A DNA stretch of 64,000 nt from NCBI RefSeq assembly GCF_000199675.1, contig NC_014960.1:2046001-2110000 (forward strand), written 5' to 3'. Positions 44,402-53,617 of this stretch are shown here, in pieces (position 1 is the stretch's first letter; each line of letters opens with the position of its first letter). Made by a program: the position numbers and the translations under genes. This stretch comes from Anaerolinea thermophila UNI-1 (GTDB taxonomy: Bacteria; Chloroflexota; Anaerolineae; Anaerolineales; Anaerolineaceae). The notes below the pieces were generated by a model. It did not search any database, was not told the DNA's origin, and was given only the letters and a program-made list of their open reading frames with translations.

Positions 44402-45247
44402 ATGATCAAAATTGTCGCCGATACCACCTCATGCCTGACGCTCGAAGAAGTGCAAAAACGAGGCATTTACTACGTCCCACAAATCATCGTTATCGGCGAA
44501 GAAACCTACCGGGACGATACAGAGATGAATGCCATCGAATTTCTACAACGACAACGCACCAGTCCAATTCTGCCTAAAACCGCTGCCCCTCCGCCTGCGC
44601 TTTATACCCCTATCTTTCAGGAGATCACCGAACAGGGAAACAGCGCGCTTGTTCTGGCACCCTCTACACAGGTCAGCGGTACCTACCGGGGAGCTTCCGT
44701 TGCGGCACAGGATTTTCCTAATACCGACATCCGAATCATAGATACCCAGTTAATTGCTGGGGGATTAGGACAACTGGTTCTGGCAGCCCAAGAATGGACT
44801 GAGCGAGGGCTGAGCATGGACGAGATTCTGCAACGAGTAGAAGCCATGCGCAAACGGCATCGTGTTTACTTCGTAGTGGATACACTGGATTATCTCTACA
44901 AGGGCGGACGCATTGGCACAGCCAAGCATCTGATTGGCAGTTTATTGCAGATGAAACCCATCCTTACCCTTCAAGATGGTCATGTAGCCTCTTTTGAGTC
45001 ACAGCGCACCCAAAAACGGGCTATCGCGAGGCTCAAAGAGATTGTTCTGTCCGAATGCCCACCAGGCCCGCAATCCCGTCTGAATATCATGCACGGCGAC
45101 GCACTTGAACTGGCTCAATCGCTCGCCCAGGAACTTGGGCCTGCCCTGAATATCCCTGTGGAGCAGATTCCCATTTATGACCTGACACCGGCAATCCTGG
45201 TTCACAGTGGGCCGGGCGTAATTGCCATTTCTTATTTCACAAATTAA
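44402..45247 (+). CDS. DegV-family fatty-acid-binding protein
   Basis: The 281-residue protein has the DegV layout: N-terminal KIVADTTSCLTLEE, SPILPKTAAPPPALY where the Ser-Ala/Thr-rich lipid headgroup loop lies, APSTQVSGTY, and the C-terminal VIAISYFTN. DegV/FakB proteins hold a fatty acid, and FakB presents it to the kinase FakA. No fakA is present here. A good ribosome binding site, AGGAAAGGAAG, precedes the ATG, and a terminator follows. Confidence 0.92.
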   Translation: MIKIVADTTSCLTLEEVQKRGIYYVPQIIVIGEETYRDDTEMNAIEFLQRQRTSPILPKTAAPPPALYTPIFQEITEQGNSALVLAPSTQVSGTYRGASVAAQDFPNTDIRIIDTQLIAGGLGQLVLAAQEWTERGLSMDEILQRVEAMRKRHRVYFVVDTLDYLYKGGRIGTAKHLIGSLLQMKPILTLQDGHVASFESQRTQKRAIARLKEIVLSECPPGPQSRLNIMHGDALELAQSLAQELGPALNIPVEQIPIYDLTPAILVHSGPGVIAISYFTN

Positions 45248-45270
45248 TCCAATTTTCCTTCATGAATGAA

Positions 45271-45314
45271 GGCCTCAAGGGTATACATAGACTACCTCCC
45301 TTGAGGTCTTTTTA
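45271..45314 (+). terminator. Rho-independent terminator after degV
   Basis: CCTCAAGGG at 45273-45281 pairs with CCCTTGAGG at 45298-45306, followed by TCTTTTT. A second short palindrome (CCTTCAT/ATGAAGG) lies just upstream. Confidence 0.85.
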
Positions 45315-45380
45315 TGCTGTAAAATAAATACAGGGGGTTCCCTACTGCTACTTCACAAAATTCTGCCAAAGGAGGAAGAT

Positions 45381-46352
45381 ATGCAATACGTCCATTTAGG
45401 AAGAAGCGGACTACTGGTATCTCGTCTCTGCCTGGGAACGATGAATTTTGGGCCTCTCACCAGTGAAGAGGAAAGTTTCCAGATCATGGACCGTGCCTTA
45501 GATCTCGGCATTAACTTTTTTGATACTGCCAATGTGTACGGCTGGAAGTTGGGCGAGGGTGTAACCGAAAATATCATCGGGAAATGGTTTGCCCAGGGTG
45601 GGGGGCGCAGGGAGAAAGTGGTCATTGCTACCAAAGTTTTTGGGAAAATGGGAGAGTGGCCCAACGAATCTAAACTTTCTGCGCTTCATATTCGCAAAGC
45701 CTGCGAAGATAGTTTACGCCGCCTCCGAACCGATCACATCGATTTGTATCAAATGCATCATATCGACCCGGAAACGCCCTGGGAAGAAATCTGGCAAGCC
45801 ATGGAGGTTCTCGTTCAGCAAGGAAAGGTCATTTACGTAGGCTCGAGTAATTTTGGCGGCTGGCACATTGCCAACGCGATGGAAACTGCCAAACAACGAC
45901 ACTTCATGGGACTGGTCAGCGAACAGAGCCTCTATAATCTTGCCGCACGCACCATTGAACTGGAAGTAATCCCTGCCAGCCGGCATTACGGAATCGGGAT
46001 TATTCCGTGGAGCCCATTAGCGGGTGGACTTTTGGGAGGCGTTCTTCAGAAAATCAATGAGGGACGCAGAGCCTCGGAAGGCGTTCAAAAGCAACTGGAA
46101 AAACACCGCGCTCAGGTAGAGCAGTACGAAGCCTTCTGCAGGGAAATCGGTGAAAGCCCTGCCGATGTTGCCCTTGCCTGGTTACTTCACAATCCTGCGG
46201 TGACTGCTCCCATCATTGGTCCACGCACGATTGAGCAGTTAGAAGGCAGTTTACGGGCTCTGGAGATTCATCTTACAGAGGAAATGCTCAAGCGGCTGGA
46301 TGAAATCTGGCCCGGCCCTGGCGGTGAAGCCCCTTGGGCATATGCCTGGTAA
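45381..46352 (+). CDS. Aldo/keto reductase
   Basis: The 323-residue TIM-barrel oxidoreductase has the catalytic tetrad in order: Asp and Tyr in FFDTANVYG, Lys in VIATKVFGK and His in LYQMHHID. NADP(H) contacts are in the C-terminal IIGPRTIEQLEGSL. It resembles the YghZ/potassium-channel-beta branch, reducing aldehydes or ketones; the substrate is unknown. AAGGAGG precedes the ATG, and the gene is flanked by terminators, so it is probably monocistronic. Confidence 0.93.
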   Translation: MQYVHLGRSGLLVSRLCLGTMNFGPLTSEEESFQIMDRALDLGINFFDTANVYGWKLGEGVTENIIGKWFAQGGGRREKVVIATKVFGKMGEWPNESKLSALHIRKACEDSLRRLRTDHIDLYQMHHIDPETPWEEIWQAMEVLVQQGKVIYVGSSNFGGWHIANAMETAKQRHFMGLVSEQSLYNLAARTIELEVIPASRHYGIGIIPWSPLAGGLLGGVLQKINEGRRASEGVQKQLEKHRAQVEQYEAFCREIGESPADVALAWLLHNPAVTAPIIGPRTIEQLEGSLRALEIHLTEEMLKRLDEIWPGPGGEAPWAYAW

Positions 46353-46367
46353 AGCATGATTGAAGTC

Positions 46368-46405
46368 CTGATCCCGGTTTGGGACCGGGATCAGTCTTTT
46401 ATAAT
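46368..46405 (+). terminator. Terminator whose T-tract doubles as the -10 of the next gene
   Basis: CTGATCCCGGT at 46368-46378 pairs with ACCGGGATCAG at 46384-46394 (loop TTGGG). TCTTTTATAAT follows: the T run ends the aldo/keto reductase transcript, while TATAAT at 46400-46405 lies six bases before the RluA gene's ATG. Confidence 0.85.
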
Positions 46406-46411
46406 AAAAGC

Positions 46412-47074
46412 ATGATCCTTTTTCAAGATGAATGGATTCTGGTGATTTCCAAGCCTGCAGGGTTGCTCAGCATCAGGGATGGGTACAACCCCAACCTTCC
46501 AACAATCCAGGGTGTACTGGAACCCAAATTGGGAAAATTGTGGATGATTCATCGGTTGGATAAAGATACCAGCGGTATCATGGTACTGGCACGAACATCC
46601 GAAGCGCATAAAAATCTGGATCGTCAATTTGCCGAACGCAAAGTGAGGAAAATCTATTATGCGATTTGTGTTGGAGTGCCTGAATGGGATGAAATACTCA
46701 TTCAATCCCCCTTACGCGTGAATGGAGACCGCAAACATCGAACTGTTGTGGATTTTGAACATGGGAAACCAGCCGAGACGCACGTTCGAGTCATAAGCAG
46801 ATATGGCTTTTACACGTGGGTAGAGGTCCACCCTCACAGCGGATACACTCATCAAATTCGTGCGCATCTATCCTCCATAGGCTATCCCTTGCTTGGAGAC
46901 TCTCTGTACCGCATCCCGCCAAATTGTGCCGTAATTCCCCCAAAGGCAGAAAACCTTCCTGCCTTTCCAAGGGTTGCCCTGCATGCTTACGCACTCACCT
47001 TCTCTCATCCAAATTCAGGGGAAGAAATCACATTTACAGCGCCTTTACCCGAAGATTTTAGCAGTCTTCTTTAA
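46412..47074 (+). CDS. RluA-family pseudouridine synthase
   Basis: From ATG 46412 the protein has 220 residues. It has the catalytic HRLDKDTSGIMVLAR with Asp at about residue 49, plus the family's GYTHQIRAHLSSIGYPLLGD near the C-terminus. There is no S4 domain, so it resembles RluA/TruC-like enzymes that modify rRNA or tRNA. A frame extension to 46379 runs into the terminator hairpin. It is leaderless: TATAAT six bases upstream, no ribosome binding site. Confidence 0.93.
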   Translation: MILFQDEWILVISKPAGLLSIRDGYNPNLPTIQGVLEPKLGKLWMIHRLDKDTSGIMVLARTSEAHKNLDRQFAERKVRKIYYAICVGVPEWDEILIQSPLRVNGDRKHRTVVDFEHGKPAETHVRVISRYGFYTWVEVHPHSGYTHQIRAHLSSIGYPLLGDSLYRIPPNCAVIPPKAENLPAFPRVALHAYALTFSHPNSGEEITFTAPLPEDFSSLL

Positions 47075-47111
47075 AGAAAAACCGGAGCATCCGAAATAAG
47101 ACGCCCCGGTT
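47070..47111 (-). terminator. Rho-independent terminator of hppA
   Basis: On the minus strand AACCGGGGC at 47111-47103 pairs with GCTCCGGTT at 47088-47080, followed by TTTTCTTT. The A-rich flank on the plus side is weaker, so it mainly serves hppA. Confidence 0.75.
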
Positions 47112-47132
47112 CTCCCTCTTTGCCTTTGACGT

Positions 47133-49427
47133 TTATTCCTGCATCAATTTTGCCGGGCGCTTGCTTTGTCCAATTGCCCATACAATGCCAGCGATGAAAA
47201 TCACCGCAATTATCCAGCGAATCACACTGTTCTCAGCCTGAACGATAAGCGGGGCGGCAATCAGGCTTACCAGATTGACCACTTTAATCATTGGATTGAG
47301 AGCAGGGCCTGCTGTATCTTTGAGAGGATCACCTACGGTATCCCCTACAACTCCGGCTTTGTGGCGTTCGGAGCCTTTTCCGGTGTTCTTTTCCAGATCA
47401 CGGGGCTCGTCTTCAATGCCTTTCTTGGCATTATCCCACGCTCCACCCGCGTTAGCCATATAAACAGCCAGCAATTGACCGCTGAGAATGACACCCGCCA
47501 GGAAACCGCCCAGGGCTTCAACTTTCAAAATCAACCCGACAACCAGAGGCATCAAGACGGAGATGGTTGCCAGAGGAATCAGTTCTTTTTGAGCCGAAAC
47601 TGTAGAAATGCCCACCACTCGAGCGTAGTCAGGCTTTACAGTTCCCTCCATAATTCCGGGAACACGGAACTGGTTGCGCACTTCTTCCACCACCTGTCCA
47701 GCGGCACGAGACACCGCTCGAATGGACAGAGAACTGAACAACCACGGCAAAGCACCACCCAGCAAGAAACCAATGAACACTGCCGTATCTGAGACGCGGA
47801 TGGCTTGCAGAGGCTCTACCCCGAGATTAACTTGAACTCGGGAGACATCGGTGATGAAAGAGAAGAACAACGAAACGGCCGCAATCACTGCCGAGGCAAT
47901 GGCAATGCCTTTGGTAATGGCTTTGGTGGTGTTTCCCACAGCATCCAGGTCTGCCATAATCTGGCGGGCTTTGCGAGTTGCCTCATCATCCAGGTCGTGC
48001 CAAGCCATTTCACCAATGCCGTTGGCATTATCAGAAATGGGGCCATAGGAATCCATGGCAACGTTGTTGCCAGTATGGCTCAGCATACCAATGCCTACCA
48101 TGGAGATGGCATACAGAACATACAAAGCGCCATTTGCCCCATAGATGAGGAGGGAGAGTACAAAGGACACCACAATCACCAAAAGCGCCCAAACGCTGGA
48201 CTCCATCCCCACTGCCAAGCCACTCAAAATGGTGGTAGCGGGACCAAAGCGGGTGGATTTAATGATTTCCTGTACCGGCTCTTTCCGTGTAGCCGTGAAG
48301 TAAGAAGTAAGCGGGTTAAACGCCACTGCCAAGCCCACACCCAGGGTCGTTAATGCTCCCAAGCGCCAATCATGTGCATACGCCAGGGCTAGCACAAAAG
48401 CCCAGACAATGGTGTTGACACTCGAAACCTCATAGGAGCGGAACATGGCTTCTTCAGCGTCATGGGCACGCAAGAACTTAATCGGGAATTTTTCCCAGAT
48501 GGGCACGGTGAAAGTTCCAATAATGGAACTGATTACCCCAATAGCACGAATGATCAGAGGATAAACAATCCATTTGAGTTCGCCGGTTTCCGCCAGCAAA
48601 GCCAAGCCAAGGATCAGGGCAGAAACAATGGTGACCTCGTAACTCTCGAAAATATCGGCTGCCATTCCTGCGCAATCGCCCACGTTATCCCCTACCAGGT
48701 CAGCCACCACAGCGGCATTGCGGGGATCGTCCTCCGGAATATCCTTTTCTACCTTACCCACGAGGTCAGCACCCACATCAGCTGCCTTGGTGTAAATACC
48801 ACCTCCCACGCGCATGAATAACGCCAGAAGGGTACCACCAAAACCAAAGCCAAGTAAGGCATCGGGAGCGGCTTTCCCAAAAATGATAAAGATAACCGTC
48901 CCGCCAAACAAACCAAGCCCATCGGTTAACATTCCGGTAATGGTACCGGCATAATAAGCGATAGAGAGCGCCTCATTGAAACTTCTACGAGCGGCAGAGG
49001 CAGCACGCACACTTGCCTGGATAGCCATGCGCATGCCCAACTGACCCACGATTAACGAGAAACTTGCCCCCATAATGAAAGCAATAGTGCGTCCAATCGC
49101 CACAATGATCTGAGTGTTCTGAGGGAACTCCTCAAGAGCCTCCTTGCTAGGCGGAACCACATACACACTCAGGAACAGGGCTACCGTCAGCAACAGGATT
49201 GCCGGGAGAATTCGCTGGAGCTGTTGTTGTAAGTAAGACTCGGCCCCAATGCGGATGGTCTCCCAAACGTCCTGCATTTTTTGAGAGCCCTTGTCCTTAT
49301 TCAGGACATTGCCACGAAGCAACCATGCATACAACAGGCTCAAGAAAGCCGTAATGACGACGCCCAACACAGCCACCTGCTCAAAAGCAGAAAGCCCATG
49401 TCGGGTGCCCATCCCAAAGATATCCAT
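47133..49427 (-). CDS. hppA: Membrane-bound proton-pumping pyrophosphatase, K+-independent type
   Basis: The 764-residue, roughly 16-helix protein couples PPi hydrolysis to ion transport. The substrate site is seen in DVGADLVGKVEKDIPEDDPRN (in parts), DNVGDCAGMAADIFESYE and the C-terminal DTVGDPLKDTAGPALN. At the K+-determining position the motif is GNTTKAITKG: the Lys in place of Ala marks the K+-independent, H+-pumping class. AGGAGG precedes the ATG. It stores energy from biosynthetic PPi as a proton gradient. Confidence 0.96.
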   Translation of the reverse strand: MDIFGMGTRHGLSAFEQVAVLGVVITAFLSLLYAWLLRGNVLNKDKGSQKMQDVWETIRIGAESYLQQQLQRILPAILLLTVALFLSVYVVPPSKEALEEFPQNTQIIVAIGRTIAFIMGASFSLIVGQLGMRMAIQASVRAASAARRSFNEALSIAYYAGTITGMLTDGLGLFGGTVIFIIFGKAAPDALLGFGFGGTLLALFMRVGGGIYTKAADVGADLVGKVEKDIPEDDPRNAAVVADLVGDNVGDCAGMAADIFESYEVTIVSALILGLALLAETGELKWIVYPLIIRAIGVISSIIGTFTVPIWEKFPIKFLRAHDAEEAMFRSYEVSSVNTIVWAFVLALAYAHDWRLGALTTLGVGLAVAFNPLTSYFTATRKEPVQEIIKSTRFGPATTILSGLAVGMESSVWALLVIVVSFVLSLLIYGANGALYVLYAISMVGIGMLSHTGNNVAMDSYGPISDNANGIGEMAWHDLDDEATRKARQIMADLDAVGNTTKAITKGIAIASAVIAAVSLFFSFITDVSRVQVNLGVEPLQAIRVSDTAVFIGFLLGGALPWLFSSLSIRAVSRAAGQVVEEVRNQFRVPGIMEGTVKPDYARVVGISTVSAQKELIPLATISVLMPLVVGLILKVEALGGFLAGVILSGQLLAVYMANAGGAWDNAKKGIEDEPRDLEKNTGKGSERHKAGVVGDTVGDPLKDTAGPALNPMIKVVNLVSLIAAPLIVQAENSVIRWIIAVIFIAGIVWAIGQSKRPAKLMQE

Positions 49428-49565
49428 ATTACCTCCTGATGTGACTGAACTTATTCAATTATGGGTTCAAATTGTAAAAAGGGGGCAAAAATCTCGTTCA
49501 TTTTACTCCAATCTTCAAAAAATGGGCAAATAAGATTAGCGGAAGATTAGAATTTTGAAAGCCTA

Positions 49566-49595
49566 TTGACTTTGCCTTTCCATTTGTTGTATAAA
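49566..49595 (+). promoter_or_regulatory. Promoter of the Gld-type ABC operon
   Basis: TTGACT at 49566-49571 and TATAAA at 49590-49595 are 18 bases apart. Transcription should start near 49602, giving a structured leader of about 95 bases. Confidence 0.65.
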
Positions 49596-49612
49596 ATTAT
49601 GCGGCTTTTCAC

Positions 49613-49658
49613 GGGCTGGCAAAGCCCTTTTCAGATGAGCGGAACGTGGCTTCCGCTC
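49613..49658 (+). promoter_or_regulatory. Two hairpins in the 5' leader of the ABC operon
   Basis: GGGCT/AGCCC pair at 49613-49627, and a perfect 8-bp stem GAGCGGAA/TTCCGCTC forms at 49637-49658. No T run follows, so they are not a classical terminator. They may protect the mRNA or respond to a signal; the ribosome binding site lies well downstream. Confidence 0.5.
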
Positions 49659-49697
49659 GTCGCCTGCATGGGAATTGAATTTAGGAGAGTCCAGGAT

Positions 49698-50642
49698 ATG
49701 ATGATCCGCGCTACTGCTCTGACCAAAGACTATGGAACCCGCAGAGCCATTGAGAATCTTACCTTTAATGCTCGCAAGGGTGAGATTTTGGGCTTCCTTG
49801 GACCAAATGGTGCAGGGAAAACAACCACCATGCGCATTCTTACTGGCTTTATGCCACCTTCTTCTGGAAGCGTAGAAATTGGCGGTTACGATGTGATAGA
49901 GAACTCTCTGGAAGTGCGCCGAATCGTGGGATATCTCCCTGAAACTGTTCCGCTGTATTCCGACATGACTGTCCACGAATATCTGGAATACATGGGAAGT
50001 TTGAGAAAAGTACCCCGTCTGGAACAAAGAATTAATGAAACGATCGAAAAGGTCGAACTCTCTGACCGCGCTTCCAGTTACGTAGGTGCTCTATCCAAAG
50101 GAATGCGTCAGCGTCTTGGGCTGGCACAAGCCTTAATTCATCAGCCGGAAGTCTTGATTCTGGATGAGCCGACCATCGGATTGGATCCCGGGCAGGTTGT
50201 GAACTTCCGTAAATTGATTCGGGAGATTGGGAAGGATAAAACTGTTCTGCTCTCCACCCACATCTTACCGGAAGCCCAACAGATATGTGACCGGGTGTTA
50301 ATCATTAACAATGGTCATATTGTGGCTGAGGATACCCCGGAACAACTACAAGCCAGGCTGACCGGTTCACAACGGGTACTGGTTCAAATTCGTGGAGACT
50401 CCAAAGACGTATTGCCGATTGTGGAAAACATTCCAGGCGTCATCCGAGCCCAGGTGCGCAATCAGGATAGCATTGAATTTGAATCTCTACCTGGAAAGGA
50501 TGTGCGCCCCGAGGTTGCCAGAACGCTGATTCAAAGGGGATTTGATTTGCTCCAAATGCAGAATATCAACCTGAGTTTGGAAGAAATTTTCCTTAAGTTA
50601 ACGCGGGAAGAGCCCGCAGAGATCACCGACAGTCAGGCATAG
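49698..50642 (+). CDS. ABC transporter ATP-binding protein (GldA-like)
   Basis: From ATG 49698 the protein has 314 residues: Walker A GPNGAGKTT at about 37-45, Q-loop, signature LSKGMRQRLGLAQAL, Walker B VLILDEPTIGLDP and His loop LSTHILPE, then a C-terminal regulatory part. With the two following genes it matches the GldA/F/G type of exporter best known from gliding bacteria but widespread. An earlier in-frame ATG at 49566 overlaps the promoter and is rejected. AGGAT precedes the chosen start. Confidence 0.94.
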   Translation: MMIRATALTKDYGTRRAIENLTFNARKGEILGFLGPNGAGKTTTMRILTGFMPPSSGSVEIGGYDVIENSLEVRRIVGYLPETVPLYSDMTVHEYLEYMGSLRKVPRLEQRINETIEKVELSDRASSYVGALSKGMRQRLGLAQALIHQPEVLILDEPTIGLDPGQVVNFRKLIREIGKDKTVLLSTHILPEAQQICDRVLIINNGHIVAEDTPEQLQARLTGSQRVLVQIRGDSKDVLPIVENIPGVIRAQVRNQDSIEFESLPGKDVRPEVARTLIQRGFDLLQMQNINLSLEEIFLKLTREEPAEITDSQA

Positions 50643-50660
50643 AAAAGCGGAGTAAGGGAA

Positions 50661-51392
50661 ATGCGCAATATTTGGATCATTGCCCGAAAAGAGTTCAAGC
50701 AGTTTTTCGTCAGTCCGGTGGCTTATGCAATTGCCCTTGCCATCTTCCTGATCATGGGGGTGTTGTTCTACGCCACGGTCCTCTCAGCCGCTTACCAGCA
50801 ATACGCGCCAAGTGTGCAGGTCATTTTGGGACCTCTGGCAACAATTTTCCTGTTCACTACCCCCGCAATTACTATGCGCACTCTTCCCGAAGAACAACGC
50901 ACCGGCACACTGGAATTATTGCTTACCGCTCCCGTCCGCGATTGGGAATTGGTGATCGGGAAATGGCTGGGCGCCATGGGGTTTATCCTCACCATCCTGC
51001 TGGTAACGTGGGTGTATCCTATCATTCTCAATCGTCTGGTGGACCCTGGAATCGATCAGGGCATTCTGGTTAGCGGATACCTTGGATTAGTCTTAATGGT
51101 TGCGGCTTTCTCTGCCATTGGTGTCGCAGTGGGTTCGCTGTTCAGCAATCAAATCGCCGCTTTCTTTACCACTCTGGGAGTTTTACTGGTTCTGTGGATG
51201 ATTGGATATCCATCAATGGCTGGCGGTTCCCTGGGTCCTTCGCTGTTGGCGTATCTGGATATCAGTGAGCATTTTTATCCCACGTTTTATCGGGGAATTA
51301 TTGATTTGAAGGATATTGTGTACTTTATCAGCGTCATTGCACTGGCACTTTTCCTTGGCTCAATCTCGGTTGAATCCCGGAGGTGGAGATAA
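50661..51392 (+). CDS. ABC-2-type permease (GldF-like)
   Basis: The 243-residue protein has six membrane helices and the family features KEFKQFFVSPVAYA at the N-terminus and TMRTLPEEQRTGTLELLLTAPV (in parts) between helices 2 and 3. It forms the membrane part of the exporter driven by the preceding ATPase. AAGGGAA precedes the ATG, and its stop shares a base with the start of the next gene. Confidence 0.92.
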   Translation: MRNIWIIARKEFKQFFVSPVAYAIALAIFLIMGVLFYATVLSAAYQQYAPSVQVILGPLATIFLFTTPAITMRTLPEEQRTGTLELLLTAPVRDWELVIGKWLGAMGFILTILLVTWVYPIILNRLVDPGIDQGILVSGYLGLVLMVAAFSAIGVAVGSLFSNQIAAFFTTLGVLLVLWMIGYPSMAGGSLGPSLLAYLDISEHFYPTFYRGIIDLKDIVYFISVIALALFLGSISVESRRWR

Positions 51393-52939
51393 TGAAGGCT
51401 TCGCTGCGCAAATATGCCCCGGCTGGATTGATTCTTGCCTTGCTGGCAAGTTTAAGCGCTATTGGGTTTGCCATTGTCCAGCGCTCGTTTACTTTACCGG
51501 TACAAATCAGTATATCGCTGGCAGTGATTGGCGTAGCGCTTTTTGTTTTGCTCGATCCGCAAAAAACCAGAGAGATTCTCACCGGACGACAAGCCCGATA
51601 CAGCAGTAACGCCCTGGTACTGGCACTGGCATTCACCGGCATTTTGATTGCCCTGAATTACCTGGTATATACACGAGCACCACGCTGGGACTTAACCGAA
51701 GATCAACAACACACACTGGCGAAGGAAACCCTGGAAACTCTCAAGTCCCTCCAGGAACCGGTGGTGGCCGAAGCATACTACAGCAGTCGATTCCCATCCA
51801 CCACTGCGCAGGACTTACTGGAAAGTTATAAATACAACGCAAACGGCAAATTCTCTTATGAGTTTATTGACCCTGAGAAAGATCCTGTGCGGGCTCGCTC
51901 AGCAAACGTCACCAGGGATGGGACAATTGTCCTGAAGCAGGGTAACCGCTCGGAACAGGTTACCTATGCCAGTGAAACAGATCTCACCAGCGCACTGGTA
52001 CGCCTGGCTAACCCGGGAAAGCGCGCCGTTTATTTTCTCATTGGACATGGGGAATACAGTCCGGATGACTCTGGAGACCGCTCTTATTCGGAAATCAAGA
52101 ACCTCTTAAGTGCCAAGAACTACACGGTGAATACCCTGAACCTTTTAGCCACGCGAAACGTTCCGGAAGATGCTTTAGCGCTGATTATTGCCGGCCCGGA
52201 TAAACCTGTTTCTACCGAAGAAATCTCTTTGATTCAGGCATACCTTGACCGGGGCGGTTCATTAATCTACCTGGCAGAACCAACCATCGTCACCCATTTT
52301 GGAGAGGCTGAAGATCCTCTGGCAACGTATCTTGAGAAACAGTGGGGCATTCGTCTGGGGCAGGATATGGTCATTGATCTGAACTACAATCCACCCAGCG
52401 TAGCCGTTTCTGCCAAATATGCGCAACATCCCATTACCGAGCGCATGTACAACCTGGCAGTGGTTATGCCTTCTGCACGAAGTGTCTCCCCGGTACAAAT
52501 TGAGGGAAACGATGTCCAATCGTATGTATTGACTGAAACTGCACAGAATTCCTGGGCAGAAAAGGATTTCAACTCCCTCCGAAATAATCAAGCCGCTTTC
52601 AATCCGGAGCAGGATGTTGCCGGCCCTGTTGGTTTAACCATTGCCGCAACCAATTCCAAAACGAATGCTCGGGTTGTGGTCATTGGGGATTCGGATTTTG
52701 CCAGCAACCGGAATTACGCGCAGTATGGCAATGGAGATTTCCTCATTAACGCCATTGACTGGGCAGCCAAACAAGAGAATTTGATTAACTTGACACCCAA
52801 GAAGACTACTCAGCGAATCTTAATTCTGCGCAATAATATTACGCTTGGGGTGATTCTGCTAACTACTGTTTTCCTCATTCCCGGACTTACCCTGGTTGCT
52901 GGTATTCTGGTCTGGATTCAACGACGTCGTCGAGGTTAA
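51392..52939 (+). CDS. GldG-like ABC-transporter auxiliary protein
   Basis: The 515-residue protein has two N-terminal membrane helices (about 8-27 and 36-55) plus one at about 70-90. A large external domain of the DUF/ABC-type_uncharacterised (GldG) family follows, with VYFLIGHGEYSPDD and a glutamine-amidotransferase-like fold. A C-terminal helix completes it (about 480-505). It probably gives substrate specificity to the exporter. GGAGGTGGAG precedes the ATG at 51392. Confidence 0.9.
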   Translation: MKASLRKYAPAGLILALLASLSAIGFAIVQRSFTLPVQISISLAVIGVALFVLLDPQKTREILTGRQARYSSNALVLALAFTGILIALNYLVYTRAPRWDLTEDQQHTLAKETLETLKSLQEPVVAEAYYSSRFPSTTAQDLLESYKYNANGKFSYEFIDPEKDPVRARSANVTRDGTIVLKQGNRSEQVTYASETDLTSALVRLANPGKRAVYFLIGHGEYSPDDSGDRSYSEIKNLLSAKNYTVNTLNLLATRNVPEDALALIIAGPDKPVSTEEISLIQAYLDRGGSLIYLAEPTIVTHFGEAEDPLATYLEKQWGIRLGQDMVIDLNYNPPSVAVSAKYAQHPITERMYNLAVVMPSARSVSPVQIEGNDVQSYVLTETAQNSWAEKDFNSLRNNQAAFNPEQDVAGPVGLTIAATNSKTNARVVVIGDSDFASNRNYAQYGNGDFLINAIDWAAKQENLINLTPKKTTQRILILRNNITLGVILLTTVFLIPGLTLVAGILVWIQRRRRG

Positions 52940-52944
52940 CCACT

Positions 52945-53517
52945 ATGATTCGCCGTTCCACATGGGTTGTCTTTGGTATCTTCGTTCTGGTGGCGGTTTT
53001 GGTATTTTTCCTCACCAAAACGCCCAATGCCCCTTTTTCAGGATCTCAAACTCCAGAGCCGACTGCTGTCCCTCGCATGATTGAAGGATGGACCTCGGAA
53101 GAAATCACCAAAGCCACACTCATTCGCGCGATTGGCGGGACTACAGAGTTAATCAGACAAGGTGATGGGCAATGGCTCAATCAGGGAGTAGGAAACGTAT
53201 CTGCTGGCAAAGTGGAACAATTGCTTTCAGAGTTACTTGCCACCCGAATTCTGACCGAATTGCCAGCAGATTACTCCCTGGAAAGCCTGTACCTGGCAAA
53301 CCCCGGACAGACAATCATCCTTGAAGCGGAAACCGGCAAGAAACTGGAAATTCGGGTGGGTGGATTAACTCCTACAGGGAATGGGTATTACGTAAAAGTG
53401 CAGGATCATGCTCCTATTGTAGTAAGCCGATACGCCATTGAAGCCGTCTTTCAGGGGTTTGATGCCGCTTTGCCCGATACGCCCACCCCTCCTGGAATTA
53501 CGCCAGTTGTCCCGTAG
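52945..53517 (+). CDS. DUF4340-domain lipoprotein-like/anchored protein
   Basis: The 190-residue protein has an N-terminal anchor helix (about 5-23), a Pro/Thr stretch and one DUF4340 unit (VGNVSAGKVEQLLSELLATR, then LEIRVGGLTPTGNGYYVKV). It is about half the usual family length and ends in a Pro-rich tail. It follows the GldG gene by 5 bases, the usual place for DUF4340 proteins in these ABC modules. Function unknown. Confidence 0.85.
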   Translation: MIRRSTWVVFGIFVLVAVLVFFLTKTPNAPFSGSQTPEPTAVPRMIEGWTSEEITKATLIRAIGGTTELIRQGDGQWLNQGVGNVSAGKVEQLLSELLATRILTELPADYSLESLYLANPGQTIILEAETGKKLEIRVGGLTPTGNGYYVKVQDHAPIVVSRYAIEAVFQGFDAALPDTPTPPGITPVVP

Positions 53518-53617
53518 GGAAAAAGAAACCTGTCTTTACGGGTATTGAAATTAATGAAAAAAACATGTATGCTGAATTAATGGCTTATGTTAAAAATTCC
53601 ATCTCTGAAAGAGGTGT

